NCBI GenBank assembly: GCA_018817385.1
Contig: JAHIUA010000023.1
Coordinates: 1 to 64,000, forward strand
DNA from: Pseudomonadota bacterium
Lineage (GTDB): Bacteria; Desulfobacterota; Desulfobulbia; Desulfobulbales; Desulfocapsaceae
Reading direction: 5' to 3'
DNA length: 64,000 nucleotides
The notes beneath the pieces are model-generated. The model was not told the origin of the DNA and did no database searches. It was given only the letters and a program-made list of their open reading frames with translations. A program made the position numbers and the translations under genes. Below, in pieces: positions 53,411 through 63,600 of the stretch (position 1 is its first letter; every line of letters starts with the position of its first letter).

Positions 53411-53696
53411 AAAGAAAAGTGCGCTACGCTCAACACCAAAACGAAAAACAGATGCTGATCTTGATGAATTTGCATCTGGTGCCGGTAACCGCAGTTCAAC
53501 GCAAGATATTGTGTACCCTTGGGAGGAACCGCATATCAGAGAAGATGTGAAAAAGAATTTGCCTCTACGAATTCCAGAGCCGTTGTATCTGAAGCTCAAG
53601 TACATTGCTGATCATACGCCGTATAGTATGAACTCTTTTATACTTGAACGTCTGACCAGTGAGATTGAAGAAGAAGTCGCATCTCTAACCGACTAA
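53397..53696 (+). CDS. Small partner of ParA with ribbon-helix-helix-like C-terminus
   Basis: The 99-residue protein has a basic, disordered N-terminus (VATKKKSALRSTPKRKTDAD) and a C-terminal LPLRIPEPLYLKLKYIADHTPYSMNSFILERLTSEIEEEV matching a ribbon-helix-helix fold. Start ATG 53397 overlaps parA and has AGAGG upstream. It is probably the ParB/ParG-like DNA-binding partner, and may bind the palindrome upstream of parA. Confidence 0.8.
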   Translation: MVATKKKSALRSTPKRKTDADLDEFASGAGNRSSTQDIVYPWEEPHIREDVKKNLPLRIPEPLYLKLKYIADHTPYSMNSFILERLTSEIEEEVASLTD

Positions 53697-53736
53697 CCTG
53701 CATATAAAGGAGAACTCAGTTTAGCGGTACCTTCAG

Positions 53737-54327
53737 CTATTGATTCCACCCCCAATCTTTATACCTGTCCCGTGACCAGCGCAGATATTTCATCAGTTCC
53801 CAATTCACCATGTCTGTATCAAATTCTTCGCTGTCATAATGTCCGCCAGACCATTCCATCAATCTTTCATAGTCTTCGCTTCCAGGATCAGCCAAAACAC
53901 TGCAAAAGTCAAAATAGCCGGGAATACCACCAACATCTTCAGGCGGACATGCTCTTGCACCATCGAGACAGGCAATTTCGTTTTCCAGCCCAGGATTTAA
54001 ATAATGACTTTCTTCAAGGACCAACTCATGCATCCAGCTGTCACCAAAATAGTAGAGATATAAAATTTTTCTATTTTTTTGCTTAACCAGATCTCCAAAA
54101 CGATATTTACCGCACCCCAACCCATCTTCTCTTTCCTGCGGATATTCAGTGTAACGTCTCTTACCAATAGTGAATTCGTGGAGGTGACTGTCAGTCCATC
54201 CCATCACGACCTGGATAACATCATGTAGCCTGTCCAGTGTTATACTCGCAGGCACAACAAATCTTCTCCAGATTTCGGGTTCGATATCAAGTAATTTAAC
54301 TTTTAGTAAATACATCCGTTCACTCAT
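53737..54327 (-). CDS. Plasmid pRiA4b ORF-3-like protein, intact copy
   Basis: Start ATG 54327 has GGAGGGG upstream. The 196-residue protein has the diagnostic MSERMYLLKVKLLDIEPEIWRRFVVPASITLDRLHDVIQVVMGW, LHEFTIGKRRYTE, and YLYYFGDSWMHELVLEE blocks. The family is widespread on plasmids and islands and has no established function. A decayed relative lies at 55395-55688, on the other side of RhuM. Confidence 0.9.
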   Translation of the reverse strand: MSERMYLLKVKLLDIEPEIWRRFVVPASITLDRLHDVIQVVMGWTDSHLHEFTIGKRRYTEYPQEREDGLGCGKYRFGDLVKQKNRKILYLYYFGDSWMHELVLEESHYLNPGLENEIACLDGARACPPEDVGGIPGYFDFCSVLADPGSEDYERLMEWSGGHYDSEEFDTDMVNWELMKYLRWSRDRYKDWGWNQ

Positions 54328-54344
54328 AATTCCCCTCCACGGAC

Positions 54345-55352
54345 TCAATGACCCTTCTTTACCTGTTGCTCCAACTGTGTCAACTCTGCTAAGTCATCAA
54401 GATCAGCCTGTTTTGCCTCGTGCTCTTTACGCTTTTTGTCAAACAGTTGATATGTTTCCCTTACTTTTTGCTCCATCACAGCTTTACTGATTTTGCCCTT
54501 ACCTTTCAGTAATGGCTTTTCATTGAACTCCAGAATTTTATCAACATTATCACGCCAGAAATCCAATGATATGTCCGTTCTGTTTTTAACCCTTAATTCA
54601 GCAGTTTCCAGAAAGATAACAACTAAACGGTTCAGGGTATCAATTTCATCGTGGTTGAGATAATTTTTGGCAATAAAAATATCCTGCTTTCGAACCACAT
54701 GACCCTTCCATGATGAAAGTGCCATATTGGGTTTATTGGCATCAGCCCTGCTTACTATTATTTCAGCGGCAGTCTGTCCGGTTGCGGCAAAGAGCAATTT
54801 GTTTTGGGTTTCAGCAAAAAACATCTGAGTCGGCTTATCAGTTTTATCGTAATCACTGCTTAAGGCGAGTAGATCACGAATCTTTTGGTAGAACCTTTTT
54901 TCCGAGGCCCTTATTTCCCGAATTCGTTCTAGGAACTCATCAAAATAATCTGGCCTACCATCAGGATTTTTCAACCGCTCATCATCCATGACAAAACCCT
55001 TGATTATATATTCCTGAAGGTTTTGATTTGCCCAGATCCTGAACTGGGTACCTCTTTTGCTCCGAACCCGAAAGCCAATGGCCAAAATCATGCTCAGAGA
55101 ATAAAAAGTAACATTATATTCTTTGCCATCAGCGGCAGTTGTTAAGTAATCCTTAACAACTGAGTTTTCGCTTAGTTCTTTTTCTTTCAGTATGTTAGAT
55201 ATGTGAATACTGATGTTGGGCACTGAGGTGTCAAAAAGTTCAGCCAACTGACTCTGATTCATCCACACCATGCCATGCCTAGCATATAAACCCACGGAAG
55301 TCTTACCGTCAGCTGTGTTATATATAATTAAATCTGTTTTCTGGTTTTCCAT
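54345..55352 (-). CDS. RhuM-family protein
   Basis: The 335-residue protein begins with an N-terminal DNA-binding-like region: VWMNQSQLAELFDTSVPNISIHISNIL, then NSVVKDYLTTAADGKEYNVTFYSLSMILAIGFRV, and RGTQFRIWANQNLQEYIIKGFVMDDERLKNP. The middle resembles Fic-like regulators (FFAETQNKLLFAATGQTAAEIIVSRAD) and the tail is a coiled coil. RhuM was named from a Salmonella virulence island; biochemical function is unknown. The start is ATG 55352 or TTG 55358. Confidence 0.9.
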   Translation of the reverse strand: MENQKTDLIIYNTADGKTSVGLYARHGMVWMNQSQLAELFDTSVPNISIHISNILKEKELSENSVVKDYLTTAADGKEYNVTFYSLSMILAIGFRVRSKRGTQFRIWANQNLQEYIIKGFVMDDERLKNPDGRPDYFDEFLERIREIRASEKRFYQKIRDLLALSSDYDKTDKPTQMFFAETQNKLLFAATGQTAAEIIVSRADANKPNMALSSWKGHVVRKQDIFIAKNYLNHDEIDTLNRLVVIFLETAELRVKNRTDISLDFWRDNVDKILEFNEKPLLKGKGKISKAVMEQKVRETYQLFDKKRKEHEAKQADLDDLAELTQLEQQVKKGH

Positions 55353-55394
55353 ATTCAACTCATTCTCCTTTATGATCCCAAAAAATCAGCATAA

Positions 55395-55688
55395 AATTAT
55401 TCGCTGTCATAATGTCCGCCGAACCATTCAATCAATCTTCCATGGCCTTCATGCCGGGATCAGCAGAAACACAGTAAAAGTCAAAATAGCTAGGAATACC
55501 GCCAACATCTTCAGGAGGGCACGCTCTTGCACCATCGAGACAGGCAATTTCGTTTTGCAGCCCATCACGATCTGGATAACATCGTGGATCCTGTCCAGTG
55601 TTATGCTTGCCGGTACGACAAATATTCTACGGATTTCGGGTTCGATATCAAGCAATCTAACTTTCAGCAAACACATTCGTTCACTCAT
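55395..55688 (-). pseudogene. Decayed second copy of the pRiA4b ORF-3-like gene
   Basis: The start MSERMCLLKVRLLDIEPEIRRIFVVPASITLDRIHDVIQIVMG matches the intact copy at 54327 almost perfectly. An internal deletion then joins this to sequence matching the later part (CCATCGAGACAGGCAATTTC, CCACCGAACCATTC-like region), leaving only a 79-residue out-of-frame product. It overlaps the upstream DUF6880-like stop by four bases (ATGA), as a functional operon gene would have. Confidence 0.8.
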
Positions 55689-57046
55689 GATTTCCCCTCA
55701 TATTTTGGCCAGAAACTTCGTTTCCGTTTGTGCGCCTCGTAGATTCTGCCCTTATATACGTCATGAATTTCGAAATTACCCCAATCAGTTATTGAAGCAG
55801 CCATGGTGTCCAGTTTTTTAAGATACTGGGCTCCATATGAATAGGCCTTGGTGTAACCACGGTCAAGGATTGAGGACAGTAAACTGCGATAAATAATAGA
55901 TGCTGCAAGGCTACGTTCTTCTGTTTCCATGATTTTGGCCAACGGAAGTAACCCTGAATACAAATCGCCATTTATCTGACCAGCCCGGTCAAGAAGATAG
56001 GTTTCCGCCTCATAAATTTTGCCGATGGAAGTTAAAAATTCGGCATTGCTACTTTTAAAACCGCTGTCGGCTAGGATCTCAGCAGTTTCAGTTAAAATAA
56101 CATCATCCCGTTTATCTTCACCAATAACATTTAAAAGATCCTGTAGTTTTTCTGTGGAGCGGTAAGCTTTGAGCTGTTTATAAAGGAGTGAACCTAGTTC
56201 CTGATCGTCTCCCAGTTGCTTGTAAATTTGGAGTAATAACTTCTCGCGCTCGTATTCTTGAGAGGTATCATCATTAGGTATTTTTTTAAGCCATGAATGG
56301 GCAGTATGGACATCACCACTCTCAAGATAGACACGGGCAATATCGATATGGGCGGCAGGTGTCAGTTCGCCCCAGGAGGCAATCCGAGTTTTTGCGAACA
56401 GTTCAGCATCTTTTATCTGCCGTGCCAGAGATTCTATAAGACGAAAATTATGTCGATTCTTGTATTCATCTTTTTCATTGTCAACCAACTGCTGAAGCTT
56501 TGTAACCATTGATCTGATAGTTGCTTCAGGCAAACAATCCGCAGCACAATCAATCAGAACATCTCGCACGCCATACTCATCGTTCTGCTGAAGTACAAGT
56601 ATGATATCAGCAACTTTCTCTTTATCCTCACAGAGCGAAGCATATTCTGCAAATAGCGATTTTGCGTCAAACTGATACACCCCACTAACATGACCATTGG
56701 AATCATTGCAATTGTCAAAGACTCTTCTGTCTGTCTCATAAAAGGCAGAAACAAGTTCAACTCCAGTCAGAGGATCACTAACACCAGCCTTAAGATCCTG
56801 CAGCAATGCTTCCAATTCTCGTGAAAAAGAAAGAGATTCTCTCCAATCAACAACATATTGCGAATGCTTCAAAATTGAGAGTTTTTCCCTAAACCTGACA
56901 GTATTTTCCTGAGGCGTAGCAATTAGGCGGTCAACCATGTCATCGGCGGCATTTGACTGTATGGCAAGTTCTAACAAAGCATCCGCCAGACTATCAGCCC
57001 CAAGCCTTGTCAATTTCTGTTTTCGTTTATCTTTTATGGTGTTCAC
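55685..57046 (-). CDS. DUF6880-like helical repeat protein
   Basis: The 453-residue protein opens LTRLGADSLADALLELAIQSN, as in DUF6880 proteins, then has TPR/helical repeats (AHIDIARVYLESGDVHTAHSWLKKIPN) and ends with a motif rich in aromatic residues (IHDVYKGRIYEAHKRKRSFWPKYEGKS), typical of that family. It often accompanies pRiA4b ORF-3-like genes. GTG 57046 is the likely start. Function unknown. Confidence 0.75.
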   Translation of the reverse strand: MNTIKDKRKQKLTRLGADSLADALLELAIQSNAADDMVDRLIATPQENTVRFREKLSILKHSQYVVDWRESLSFSRELEALLQDLKAGVSDPLTGVELVSAFYETDRRVFDNCNDSNGHVSGVYQFDAKSLFAEYASLCEDKEKVADIILVLQQNDEYGVRDVLIDCAADCLPEATIRSMVTKLQQLVDNEKDEYKNRHNFRLIESLARQIKDAELFAKTRIASWGELTPAAHIDIARVYLESGDVHTAHSWLKKIPNDDTSQEYEREKLLLQIYKQLGDDQELGSLLYKQLKAYRSTEKLQDLLNVIGEDKRDDVILTETAEILADSGFKSSNAEFLTSIGKIYEAETYLLDRAGQINGDLYSGLLPLAKIMETEERSLAASIIYRSLLSSILDRGYTKAYSYGAQYLKKLDTMAASITDWGNFEIHDVYKGRIYEAHKRKRSFWPKYEGKS

Positions 57047-57165
57047 CTGTGCTTTTTTGTTCCAGTTCTTTCTCGATCTCTTTAATTGAGGGTAAACTCG
57101 GTTTTAAATCATCAGGAAGAATTATCCATAGTAAAAGATTGATATACAGGAGAACTTAAGAAAGA

Positions 57166-60100
57166 TTAATAATCGATCTGTTGCGCTAACTCTCTAAACC
57201 GACAAAACCCATTTGCTAGCTTCATTTGCTGAGGCGTTCGACATTCCGGCTCAAACAGAGCGGGGGAGCCTATAAGAATACAGAGTGCTGAGGCTCGAGA
57301 TGTTGCAACATTAAATCTGTGCGGATCATAGAGAAAACTCATACCACGTGGAGCATCTTCAGCACTGGAGGATGTCATGGAATATATTACGACAGGTGCT
57401 TCCTGCCCTTGAAATCGATCTACCGTACCGATATGATCCTTCATTTGGGGAATTGCTCCGGTCAACGCTGAGACCTGTGCATTGTAGGGTGCTATGATGC
57501 GAATGTCGTCCTCTTTCAATCGGTGCAGCTTCTGTTCTTTATCTTGCCACTTGCCACCATTTAGCAGTTCATTGATTATAGTGCTGATTACTTCAACTTC
57601 TTCATCGGAACGGGCCTGATTGCCTTCGTGATACACGGGCACGTATCTCAGCCCTGAGCCGCTGTACATATCCTTTGGATGTTGTATTGACTGAAGGTCA
57701 AGTCCTGGTCGAGATTCCAAACGCCCCTGATAGTAAACCTCAGAGGTAAACTGGGCAATTGCAGGGTGTAGTCGGTAGGTCTCTCCAAGAAAAAGGCCTT
57801 TGTTTGGAGGTATTGTTTCCGCACCATCAAGCAAATGATATAATGCTGAGACCTCACTACCCTCAGGGTGACTTGCCTGTATCGGCTGCTCAAGTTGTTG
57901 TGGATCACCCAGCAAAACTAAACTGCGTGCCGCCGGAGCGACCGCAAGAACATTACTCAAAGCCATCTGACCCGCTTCATCAACAATGAGTACATCGACG
58001 GTCTGTTCGAAATCAGCACGGCTCCAACACCAGGCAGTGGCCCCCACCACATCAATCTTACCGTTTTCAAGGCCACCTTGAATGGAGGGATAGCTGCTAC
58101 TTCTTACAATGCCCGATTCACCGTCGTATGTTCCTGCCTGTTTGTGTACTGCAGAAAGATCCAGTCCAATTTTATCGGCCTCTTTTTTTGCACTTTCCAA
58201 TAGGTTGACAATAACTTTGTGGCTGACAGCGGTTACTCCGACCTTCAATCCTTTTTGTTTCAATGCACAGATTATCTTTCCCCCTGTATAAGTCTTACCT
58301 GTACCGGGAGGACCTTGAACAGCAAGAATGTGGCCATCAAGTTCAGCAACAAGTCGACAAGCTGCATCAACTGTTTCTTCCTCGTCTCTTTGCAAGGAAT
58401 TATTTTCTCCGACCAGCAGAGAAGGGCGCCTTAAAAGCAATTCAAAAGCAGCTTTGTATGGTTCCTGGTCAGTAAAGCCCATCTCCAAAACACTATCACC
58501 GAGACGCATAAGAGATTCCCGTAGTACCTTTGAAGAAATTTGATTATTGAGGAGTAATGCGTCTCGATGTACCGTTGCAGTATCCATACGTTTTTTAACA
58601 TCAACGGTGCCGTCAGGATAATTTACCTCCACAATCTTGCCAAATTTATTGCCATCGGAATCTAGGGCTTCATCTCCTCGACGAATATCAAGCTCCTGAT
58701 CTGAATCATATTGATAACGATGTATTGGGGCGCGCCCAGCTTCCACCTCTTCAGCGAAGTGAAGACAAGCAATAGCCCTGCGCTCAGCAACATACTCAGT
58801 CTCTTCCAACTCAAGAAGACGGAAATACTCCCACCAGGCAGCTTTTTCCTCCCGTCTATGAAACTCCATCATATGTGCCAGGATAAAACGTGCATCTTCT
58901 TCAGCTGAACGTTCCTCTGCGTCAACCGGTATTCCTACAAGTAATCCATCCCGTAAGCGTTGCAATTCCCGGTCTAAATCATTTATTGTTTCTCCGGCGT
59001 CACCTTCTTGGAGTACAGGCCGAGGCAGGTCGTTACCATCGGCGACACAATCAATACGGAGTTGTTCAAGCCAATCACGCAGGTGCTGCGCAGATTCACA
59101 GTCTTCCCTGTTGTACTCCTCAACGATCCGGCATTGCTCGTCTAAATCAGCATCAAGCTGCCCAGCTTCCACAGCATACTCAACAAGGCGACGACTCATG
59201 GAAGCCTCATGCAAGTCCTGCTGCCTGGAATAGCCAAAAAATGGTTCGAGTTCCTTAATAGAATATCGCTCTACCCCCGCAATCAGTGATCGTTTAACCA
59301 CAGTATAGAGGTCTACAAAAGCGCCACCTCGAAGGAGCTCATCAAGTTCAACCTCCCGTGTAGCGAATCTGCCCATTAACCTTTTGAGAGCAGCGGGTTC
59401 ATAAGGAGCAAAATGATAGATATGGGCAGATGGATTTTTCCTGCGAGTGTCTATTGCCACATCCATGAATGACTCAAATGCCTGCTTTTCTTCCTCAAGC
59501 GTGCGTGCCCAGATAGCGGTATATTCAGGTTGTTCCTCTGTAAAGGTGATATAACCAATCAGATACTCCTGTACACCATGTTCTGCAAAATGGTTACCCT
59601 CGAAATCCAGAAATATATCATCTGGTGTTGGCTCAGGGAGTAAGGCCAAACCGTGTTTTTCGTTAACGGGTTCTTTCAACTCATAATACGGTTCATTGGT
59701 TTCACGACCTCTCAGCTGAACCCTTGCCTGTTCTCTGGTTCTTAACAGGGCTTCAAGAGACCCTTTTTCGGGTTTTTGGATTTCATTTGCTTTGGCCAGA
59801 CCTTTGAGATTTTCTATCCCCTGTTGTCGAAGGCTTTTGATCTGCCCCTTGGTTATCCCCGCAACATAGCCAAGATGATCATCTTTGCGCCGGCGTTCTT
59901 CACATTCGCTCCACCAGGCACATAAATCACAATGGGTTACAGGTTCCGGGTAGGTATTTCCCGGGTCATTTATAAAGTGACCAATCATACCTGTTAATAA
60001 TCGGAAATAGGCAGCATAATCTTCTGTCCGGTATGTATCAGGTTCGTAATCAGTGCCCGGCGTTACAACATGCATCATTTCCGGCCGCCCCCCCTGAATC

Positions 60101-60585
60101 TTTTCGAGCAGATATGAATACACACAGAGCTGGAGAATAGTACCTGCTTTTGTTTCATGAGCCAGTTTTGTGTCAATTACTTCGTAAGACCAATCACCAA
60201 GGTCACTTGGTTTATCGATCTTTCGTAGGAAATCAGCTCGTCCAGACCAGGTATCATCAGCCAGGTCAGGTTGATAAATAATATCTGCGCCACTCTGCAT
60301 TGCAGATAGTGTCTTTCCATTTCTGCCCACGAGAGATGTTTCAGTAGTAGGCTCATAATCATTGGCATCTACAACGAGCAATCCAGAACCACGAAGATAC
60401 TCCAAATAAGATTGTTCGTGATTTCTCCCTCGTTCTTTTAGGGCATCAAGAACAGGTCCGTAACGAACCGGACGTTCAACACTTCCTCTGGCCGCATCCA
60501 AATCACGTCGTGAGCTGTGGTTACAGCTCAAAAAATTACTGAGGTCAGTCGGAGCAAGAACAATTTTTTCTTTCTTTTTTTGCAT
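57166..60585 (-). CDS. TM0106-type RecB-like nuclease, DEDD exonuclease and SF1 helicase fusion
   Basis: ATG 60585 gives a protein of about 1139 residues. Part one is a RecB-like nuclease: YEVIDTKLA (Asp138, Lys140), WSGRADFLRK (Asp117), and Cys21 with CDLC and SEC (about 219-228), a likely 4Fe-4S cluster as in AddB. Part two (about 320-505) is an RNase H-like DEDD exonuclease: FLDFEGNHF, IYHFAPYEPAALKRL, FVDLYTVVK, and YNREDCESAQHLRDW. Part three is an SF1 helicase: VQGPPGTGKTYTGGKI (758-765), VLIVDEAGQM, LLGDPQQLEQ, ETYRLHPAIAQF, DRFQGQEAPVVIYSM, NVATSRASAL. No membrane segment. The stop of the giant upstream gene is about 27 bases before this start, so the two are probably cotranscribed. 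Such fusions occur in defence and repair contexts but their role is not established. Confidence 0.82.
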   Translation of the reverse strand: MQKKKEKIVLAPTDLSNFLSCNHSSRRDLDAARGSVERPVRYGPVLDALKERGRNHEQSYLEYLRGSGLLVVDANDYEPTTETSLVGRNGKTLSAMQSGADIIYQPDLADDTWSGRADFLRKIDKPSDLGDWSYEVIDTKLAHETKAGTILQLCVYSYLLEKIQGGRPEMMHVVTPGTDYEPDTYRTEDYAAYFRLLTGMIGHFINDPGNTYPEPVTHCDLCAWWSECEERRRKDDHLGYVAGITKGQIKSLRQQGIENLKGLAKANEIQKPEKGSLEALLRTREQARVQLRGRETNEPYYELKEPVNEKHGLALLPEPTPDDIFLDFEGNHFAEHGVQEYLIGYITFTEEQPEYTAIWARTLEEEKQAFESFMDVAIDTRRKNPSAHIYHFAPYEPAALKRLMGRFATREVELDELLRGGAFVDLYTVVKRSLIAGVERYSIKELEPFFGYSRQQDLHEASMSRRLVEYAVEAGQLDADLDEQCRIVEEYNREDCESAQHLRDWLEQLRIDCVADGNDLPRPVLQEGDAGETINDLDRELQRLRDGLLVGIPVDAEERSAEEDARFILAHMMEFHRREEKAAWWEYFRLLELEETEYVAERRAIACLHFAEEVEAGRAPIHRYQYDSDQELDIRRGDEALDSDGNKFGKIVEVNYPDGTVDVKKRMDTATVHRDALLLNNQISSKVLRESLMRLGDSVLEMGFTDQEPYKAAFELLLRRPSLLVGENNSLQRDEEETVDAACRLVAELDGHILAVQGPPGTGKTYTGGKIICALKQKGLKVGVTAVSHKVIVNLLESAKKEADKIGLDLSAVHKQAGTYDGESGIVRSSSYPSIQGGLENGKIDVVGATAWCWSRADFEQTVDVLIVDEAGQMALSNVLAVAPAARSLVLLGDPQQLEQPIQASHPEGSEVSALYHLLDGAETIPPNKGLFLGETYRLHPAIAQFTSEVYYQGRLESRPGLDLQSIQHPKDMYSGSGLRYVPVYHEGNQARSDEEVEVISTIINELLNGGKWQDKEQKLHRLKEDDIRIIAPYNAQVSALTGAIPQMKDHIGTVDRFQGQEAPVVIYSMTSSSAEDAPRGMSFLYDPHRFNVATSRASALCILIGSPALFEPECRTPQQMKLANGFCRFRELAQQIDY

Positions 60586-60611
60586 AAGTTGCTCACAGAT
60601 CAATAACACTG

Positions 60612-63600
60612 TTATTCATTCATGTTTTCAAGCTCATTCAAGAGAGATTGAAGATCCAGAAGATGTTTTTCTTTATAGGAAATTTCACATTTCTTACCGC
60701 AAAGAGTGATTTGCAAGGAAAGGTTCCCCCCTCCTCCCTCTGCTTTTGTCTTCTTTGTGAATATTTGTTCAAGTATATTGTCCGCCTCCACGGCACCATG
60801 TCGCCATTGGGAAAAATGGAGAGGGCACAGGCATAATGCATTTGCTGAATTGTCAAGCAAACGGGCATGTTTTCTATCGACAATATGGCTTACAATAAAA
60901 AATGGTTTTCCGTTTCGTTGTGGAAATGTTTTTCCACATATCTGACATTTTCCTGAGTACAAGTCAGCGAGATAAGTTCTTGTTCCGGGATCTGCAGGTT
61001 CCAGCATCCTGCGAATAGTATCCTGTCTCCGTTTATCAGGAGTCGGCTCATCTGCAATTCTATTTTTATGGTGCCCTCTTGTTTTTTCCCTCCGATGATC
61101 AGGGTTTTTAACATCTCCTGATTTATAATAATCATCATCATCTTCAAATTCCTCAGACAAGGAAGTCTCACCATCTCTACAAAAAGCCTGCTCAATTTTT
61201 TCTATTATGTTTTCAGCTGGTACGGTATCTCCAGCAAAATCAATTTCTTGATTATTGCTTTCAGCATTTTCAGCAATCTCATCTTGAACGTTTGAAGAAG
61301 AGGTACAGGACGAGTTCTCTTCGTTTTTCTCAGGGTTATCTACTGTTCCTTTCACTATCCCCCTTTTTGTCAGCATATCGTTATCAAGTTGATTAATGGA
61401 AGGATGTCCTTCTAAGCCTGAAGTTTCATCAGCCTTGGAGGAAACTTTCTCTTCTTTTGGGGACCCCGAGATGTCTACAGCTTGTTTGTCATGTTTATTT
61501 TTTGTTTCCGATTTTTTACCTTTAATATCTGCGGCACTCTTTACAAATAATTTGCTGATTTCTTTTGGAATGGGCCACCCTTCATCCTGGGTCCTATCAG
61601 TATCCTTTGCCTCCAAAATAAGTTCCACCCAATGGGCTAGATCTTTATAGGCACGGTTGCTCATTGCCCCTTTGGCTATCACTGAAGAAATTTTCCGTTT
61701 TATATCTGCTAAATTCGTTGACCTGTTAATGATCATCAAATTTTCACTACGATCCCAGAATACGGGGTAATTTTTTTCCACCTCTTTATAAATACCACTG
61801 GCTTCCAGAGTAAAAATAACTTCTATTTTTTCTTCTGTTTGGGCTTCCTGGAGTTCCCGAAGTGTTTCGAAAAAGCCATCATCTACCAATCTTCTATAGT
61901 GGTTATTTTCTTTCTCCCGCAGCCAAGCTGATAACATCTGTATCATCGAGGGCGTTATAAATTCATTGGACTTGCTGATCTCACAATCTGCCTCTTCTGC
62001 CAATTCTCTTGTAACTGACTCAGAGATCCTTGAGATACCGAATGCTTCATAAAACGGTGCCCACTGGCTAAATGAATCCTTCTCAGGCCGCCACACAAAT
62101 TCGACACTTGTTCCACTGAATATTTTTTTCAGTTCGCCGTCATCAGGTACAATCACTTCCACAGGTTCAACAAAAGATCCATTTTGAGTAAATACCAATG
62201 CCTTCTCGATAAAATGACTCCACCATTCTGGTCGTTCGTCAGTTTTCTTTTTTGCTATTGGTAGAAGAACGCGATAAATAGAATCCAACAGGTCGCGTAA
62301 TTTTTGAGAAGAATTTGCTGTATTCTGTTGAAGTAGCAACCACCTTTGTGCGAATGATTCCGGATCTGCTTTTTCTTTAACTCCCAAAGTGGTAACAAAA
62401 AAATCTTTTAACCTTGGATAATGCTTTTCAAGGTAAACGAAATCATCACCAAGAATTTTTCCAGCATCTTCCCATATTACTTGCTCCAAAGTAAACCAAT
62501 CACCTTCGCCCGTTTCCTTTAGGACAAAAATTATCTTATGTTGTTTAAACTGGCTTGCTATCTCTTCTGGATCACTAAATCGAGTTCTTCCGTCTAAGGC
62601 GGAATAAATACGAGACAGCATTTCCTGATTTACATGTACTTCATTTGAATAATCTTTTAATGTCTCCACCAATTCACTGGTTGATATAACTGATTTTATT
62701 CCTAATAATTCTATCGTCTGCTCTGAAATGGTTCCCTGTAAATAAGGGACAGTGTCACCAAAAATTTCTTTTATTTCCTTCCTGGGAAGAAAAACTTGTG
62801 GTGGACGCATAAAGCCCTTTTGGGTTGGCAACCAGACCAGGCTCAGTAGGCATTTCTCGAATTCAGATTTTCTTTGCTCCTTAATAGAAAAATTATACCT
62901 TCCATCAGGTCTTGATCTATGAATATAACCAAAGCTCGATACAGTGTTGTGCTTTGCCCAATCAAACAATGCATCTCTCTTCACAGATTCAATTTGCCCA
63001 CGAATATTTATCGTCCATTCCGGAGCCTTATAATCATCATACTCATTATAATATTCATGATTTTGGTAATGGAATGGGTCTGGAAATTTTTTTATAATGT
63101 ATTTTATTGAATAAAACTTGGCATGCGACATTAAATGATCAACAGTTACAGCTTCATAATAATTTGACAAAACAACAAAATGCTTTCTATCATCCTCTGT
63201 TACCCATATATGCTGCCACCCTGTTTGAAGATCATAATTTTCAGGAACCACTACATTCTGTCTATATAAATCAGATAAAATATATTTCTCTCCATTGTCC
63301 AGCACCACAGGAATTTTATCCCAATCCTTAAACTCTTCATCTGCATGAGCTACGAGAAAGGAGGTCGCCGATGCTATTTGTTCGGGATTCATATCTTCAT
63401 ACTTGTCCAGAAGAACATTTTGAATACCAATACAAAAATTTGTTTTTGAAAAGGGATGTACATTCAAATGCTCCATCATCCAAGCCATAACTTTGTTACT
63501 GTCTTGCATCCGGGCAATAGTTTCCAAAAAACTTCTCTCCAGGAAAGCAACAGGAATTTTTTTCTCAAGCCAGCCAGGAACATCTTTTATTACTGTTCGA

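Noticed and set aside
57028-57150. Small minus-strand frame before the DUF6880-like gene (PDDLKPSLPSIKEIEKELEQK)
   Set aside because: Protein-like but without a start codon; possibly a remnant, not supported as a gene.
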